Positions 5,931 through 8,643 of a stretch of DNA of 8,643 bases are shown piece after piece. The translations under genes were made by a program, and so were the position numbers. This stretch comes from an uncultured Lachnospiraceae bacterium (GTDB lineage: Bacteria; Bacillota; Clostridia; Lachnospirales; Lachnospiraceae). Every line of letters begins with the position of its first letter. The first letter of the stretch is position 1. The notes beneath the pieces were generated by a model. That model did no database searches. It saw nothing but the letters and a program-made list of their open reading frames with translations, and had not been told where the DNA came from. Where the stretch lies: positions 1-8,643 of the forward strand of contig CAJOQO010000130.1 in assembly GCA_905236545.1 (NCBI GenBank), read 5' to 3'.

Positions 5931-6814
5931 AGGACTATATGATCAGGGCAACCGCAGCGGATGACCTGGTTCGGGCATTTGCGGCAACGACAAGACAGAT
6001 GGTGGAGGATGCGAGGCAGGCGCATGATACGACGCCTGTCTGCACCGCGGCGCTTGGCAGGCTCCTTACGGGGGGCGTAATGCTCGGAAGCATGCTGAAA
6101 GAGGACAAGGCGCTGGTCACTTTGCAGATCCACTCTGACGGCCCCGCGGGCGGCATTACCGTGACGGCGGATTCCCATTACCACGCGAAGGGATATGTGA
6201 ACAATCCCCATGTGCAGATCCCTCTGAAAGCAAACGGCAAGCTGGATGTATCGGGGGCGCTGGGAAGGGGAACGCTCACCGTGATCAGGGACATCGGCCT
6301 GAAGGAGCCTTATATCGGTACGATCGAGATGCCGAGCGGAGAGATCGCGGAGGATCTGACCTGCTATTTTGCGGAATCGGAGCAGATTCCCAGCTCTGTG
6401 GGCCTGGGAGTGATGGTGGACCGTGACTGGAGTGTGAAGCAGGCAGGCGGTTTTATCCTCCAGCTCATGCCGGGCGCGCCGGATGAGATGATCGATGAAC
6501 TGGAAAAACGGCTCGGGAGCGTGAGCAGCGTTACAAACATGCTTGAGGAGGGAAAGCTGCCGGAGGACATTCTGGAGGAGCTTTTGGGCGGATTCGGCCT
6601 TCAGGTCATGGAACGGCATGATGTTTCCTTCGCCTGCAGCTGCTCGGAAAAGAGAATTGAGAAGGCGCTGATCTCGATCGGCCCGAAGGATCTTCAGGAG
6701 ATGATCGACGAGGGGAAACCGATTGAAGTTGGATGCCAGTTCTGCGGAAAACAATACCGGTTTGACACACAGGCACTGAAAAGGATTCTGAACGGGAGGC
6801 GGCAGGAAAGATGA
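5927..6814 (+). CDS. hslO: Hsp33 redox-regulated holdase chaperone
   Basis: A 295-residue protein matching Hsp33 throughout: an N-terminal core that begins MKDYMIRATAADD, the central GITVTADSHYHAKGYV and GRGTLTVIRDIG segments, and a C-terminal redox switch. The switch has the zinc ligands C237-x-C239 and C270-x-x-C273. In known Hsp33s these thiolates bind zinc when reduced. Oxidation releases the zinc, unfolds the linker and turns the protein into an ATP-independent holdase that protects unfolding proteins during oxidative stress in the cytosol. All four cysteines are present, so the switch should be intact, and the length is typical. AAGGAAAA at 5915-5922, about 7 bases from the ATG, is a good ribosome site. 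The stop overlaps the nadE start (ATGA 6811-6814), which implies translational coupling. The start also overlaps the doubtful 40-codon ORF. Confidence 0.97.
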   Translation: MKDYMIRATAADDLVRAFAATTRQMVEDARQAHDTTPVCTAALGRLLTGGVMLGSMLKEDKALVTLQIHSDGPAGGITVTADSHYHAKGYVNNPHVQIPLKANGKLDVSGALGRGTLTVIRDIGLKEPYIGTIEMPSGEIAEDLTCYFAESEQIPSSVGLGVMVDRDWSVKQAGGFILQLMPGAPDEMIDELEKRLGSVSSVTNMLEEGKLPEDILEELLGGFGLQVMERHDVSFACSCSEKRIEKALISIGPKDLQEMIDEGKPIEVGCQFCGKQYRFDTQALKRILNGRRQER

Positions 6815-8643
6815 AGGATGGCTTTATTCAGGTAGCGGCGGTTACACCGCAGGTGAAAGTTGCCGATGTGGAATTCAATACGCAGGAGGTGATCCGGCTT
6901 CTGGGAGAAGCTGCTGCAAAGGGAGCGAAGATTATCGTCTTTCCGGAGCTGGTTCTGACTGCCTATACCTGCGGAGATCTGTTTCTCCAGAGCAGCCTGA
7001 TCCGGGAGGCGGCGAAGGGGCTTCAGGAGGTGATCCGGGCGACGGAGGGGATCCGCGCGCTTGTTTTTGTCGGCCTGCCTCTGGAGGCCGACGGACAGCT
7101 CTACAATACTGCCGCGGCTGTCTCCGACGGACGGCTTCTGGGATTCGTACCCAAACGGTCGATTCCCAATTACAGTGAGTACTATGAACGGAGGCATTTT
7201 GCCCCGGGGCCGGGGGAAGTCCGCATGGTGCGCTTTGGCTCGGAAGAGGTTCCGATGGGCGCGTTTCAGCTGTTTGAATGCCGGACACCGGAGGCGGAGG
7301 GAGCTGTCCCGGGAGGGATCAGGGTAGCCTGTGAGATCTGTGAGGATCTCTGGACGGCGGATCCGCCGGGTACCCGCGCCGCCCTCGCGGGGGCAAATGT
7401 CATCGTGAACCTGTCGGCCTCGGTTGAAGTGACCGGTAAGACAGCCTACCGGAGAGACCTGGTGCGGATGACCTCCGCGCGTCTGGTCTCGGCTTATGTC
7501 TACGCAAGCTCCGGCGAAGGGGAATCCTCGCAGGATCTGGTGTTCTGCGGACAGAGGATGATCGCTGAGAACGGATCGATGCTTGCTGATTCCGGCAGAT
7601 TCACAACGGGGATTACCTTCGCGCAGATCGACGTTGATCGTCTGCGTGCGGAGCGGCGCCGCATCACGACCTTCCGGTGCAGGCCGGATCCGCATTTCAT
7701 AACGACCTGTTTCGATGTGAACATCGATCAGACCAGACTTACCAGAAAGTTTGATCCGAAGCCCTTCGTTCCCTCGGACAGGGAGCACCGGGCTTCCCGC
7801 TGCGAGGAGATCTTCCAGATTCAGGCGCTCGGCCTGAAGAAGCGTCTGTCCCACATCGGCGCAAGGGATGCGGTGATCGGAATCTCGGGCGGTCTGGACT
7901 CCACACTGGCGCTGCTTGTTACGGTGAAGGCTTTCGATCTGCTGGGGCTTGACCGCAGCGGGATACATGCTGTTACGATGCCTGCCTTCGGGACGACGGA
8001 CCGCACCTACAACAACGCGGTCGCCATGTCGCGGTCGCTTGGCTGCAGCCTGCAGGAGATCAATCTCCGCACATCCGTGCTTCAGCATTTTCAGGACATC
8101 GGCCATGACCCGTCTGTCACGGATGTCACCTATGAAAATGCGCAGGCGAGAGAGCGGACGCAGGTGCTGATGGATCTGGCGAACCAGACAGGCGGCATCG
8201 TTGTCGGAACCGGAGACCTGTCGGAGCTTGCGCTGGGATGGGCAACCTATAACGGAGACCATATGTCGATGTATGCCGTGAACAGTTCTGTTCCGAAGAC
8301 GCTGGTGCGTCATCTGGTGCATTACTATGCCGAAACAACGCCGGAGAGTGAACTTCGGGAGGTTCTGGAGGATGTGCTGGATACGCCGGTCAGCCCGGAG
8401 CTTCTGCCGCCGAAGGATGGAGAGATCGCGCAGAAGACGGAAGACCTGGTCGGCCCTTATGAGCTTCACGATTTCTTCCTGTACTATATGCTTCGGTTCG
8501 GATTTAATCCGTCGAAGATCTATCGGATCGCGAAGAACGCATTTGAAGGCGTATTTGACGAAGAGACGATCCTGAAATGGCTCAGAAAGTTCTACTGGAG
8601 ATTCTTCTCCCAGCAGTACAAGAGATCCTGCGTGCCGGACGGC
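6811..8643 (+). CDS. nadE: Glutamine-dependent NAD+ synthetase (3' end outside window)
   Basis: The last step of NAD+ biosynthesis: ATP-dependent amidation of nicotinic acid adenine dinucleotide, with ammonia supplied from glutamine. 611 residues are visible with no stop. Family members of this type are roughly 640 residues, so only a short C-terminal piece appears to be missing. Two domains are seen. The N-terminal nitrilase-like glutaminase (about 1-290) has the triad E46 (FPELVLT), K115 (VPKRS) and C177 (EICEDLW). The C-terminal synthetase carries the ATP PP-loop SGGLDST (359-365), TGDLSELALGW (467-477) and NGDHMSMYAVN. It starts at ATG 6811 inside the hslO stop. GGGAGG (6794-6799) and AGGA (6804-6807) lie upstream, and the MKDGFIQVAAVTP N-terminus is typical of clostridial forms. 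The long open frame on the opposite strand is a codon-register shadow. Confidence 0.97.
   Translation, partial: MKDGFIQVAAVTPQVKVADVEFNTQEVIRLLGEAAAKGAKIIVFPELVLTAYTCGDLFLQSSLIREAAKGLQEVIRATEGIRALVFVGLPLEADGQLYNTAAAVSDGRLLGFVPKRSIPNYSEYYERRHFAPGPGEVRMVRFGSEEVPMGAFQLFECRTPEAEGAVPGGIRVACEICEDLWTADPPGTRAALAGANVIVNLSASVEVTGKTAYRRDLVRMTSARLVSAYVYASSGEGESSQDLVFCGQRMIAENGSMLADSGRFTTGITFAQIDVDRLRAERRRITTFRCRPDPHFITTCFDVNIDQTRLTRKFDPKPFVPSDREHRASRCEEIFQIQALGLKKRLSHIGARDAVIGISGGLDSTLALLVTVKAFDLLGLDRSGIHAVTMPAFGTTDRTYNNAVAMSRSLGCSLQEINLRTSVLQHFQDIGHDPSVTDVTYENAQARERTQVLMDLANQTGGIVVGTGDLSELALGWATYNGDHMSMYAVNSSVPKTLVRHLVHYYAETTPESELREVLEDVLDTPVSPELLPPKDGEIAQKTEDLVGPYELHDFFLYYMLRFGFNPSKIYRIAKNAFEGVFDEETILKWLRKFYWRFFSQQYKRSCVPDG

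Noticed and set aside
5885..6754. 289-codon open frame on the - strand opposite hslO
   Set aside because: Shadow of hslO with no ribosome site or recognisable domain.
6694..8469. 591-codon open frame on the - strand opposite nadE
   Set aside because: It is in codon register with nadE and stays open because nadE avoids TTA, CTA and TCA codons here. The product is Arg/His-rich and resembles no family, while nadE has all its catalytic motifs.

Overview
The window is about 8.6 kb of densely coded DNA of moderately high GC. All six convincing genes lie on the + strand. The GlyA, Hsp33 and NadE sequences look like those of clostridial Firmicutes, most likely Lachnospiraceae. The Ig-like surface protein with a C-terminal membrane anchor and the strong AGGAG-type ribosome sites fit a Gram-positive anaerobe. 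This placement is by recognition only; no search was run.

Layout. Positions 1-2866 hold the 3' part of a large surface-protein gene that begins upstream of the window. It runs from a Ser-Glu-Gly hexapeptide repeat and a PPQTD repeat, through YDG/MBG-like and Ig-like modules, to a single C-terminal membrane helix with a basic tail. A short CPBP-family (CAAX-protease-like, glutamic-type) intramembrane protease follows at 2954-3433. Next comes a 251-base gap that appears well organised: a possible terminator, a good sigma-A promoter (TTGACG-18-TATGAT), and a leader of about 158 nt rich in hairpins. The leader ends at the ribosome site of glyA (serine hydroxymethyltransferase, 3685-4923). After 23 bases comes an ArsP_2/DUF2899-type metal-exporter-like membrane protein (4947-5807). 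A 119-base gap holds a hairpin and a 40-codon open frame. It is followed by hslO (Hsp33, 5927-6814), and nadE (glutamine-dependent NAD+ synthetase) overlaps hslO by ATGA and runs off the right edge.

How the genes relate. glyA and the transporter gene are probably co-transcribed from the glyA promoter, and hslO-nadE are translationally coupled. The whole run from glyA to nadE could be one operon joining one-carbon metabolism, metal homeostasis, a redox chaperone and NAD synthesis, though no strict functional link is demonstrated. The enzymes themselves are ordinary housekeeping genes.

Two items deserve attention. First, the glyA leader can be hand-folded into two mutually exclusive conformations, as in a translational riboswitch, and it matches no riboswitch class I can recognise. 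Second, the surface protein ends in a Cys-helix-basic-cluster tail and is followed directly by a CPBP protease. That pairing resembles the known myxosortase/MYXO-CTERM type of sorting system. Both are hypotheses drawn from the sequence alone.
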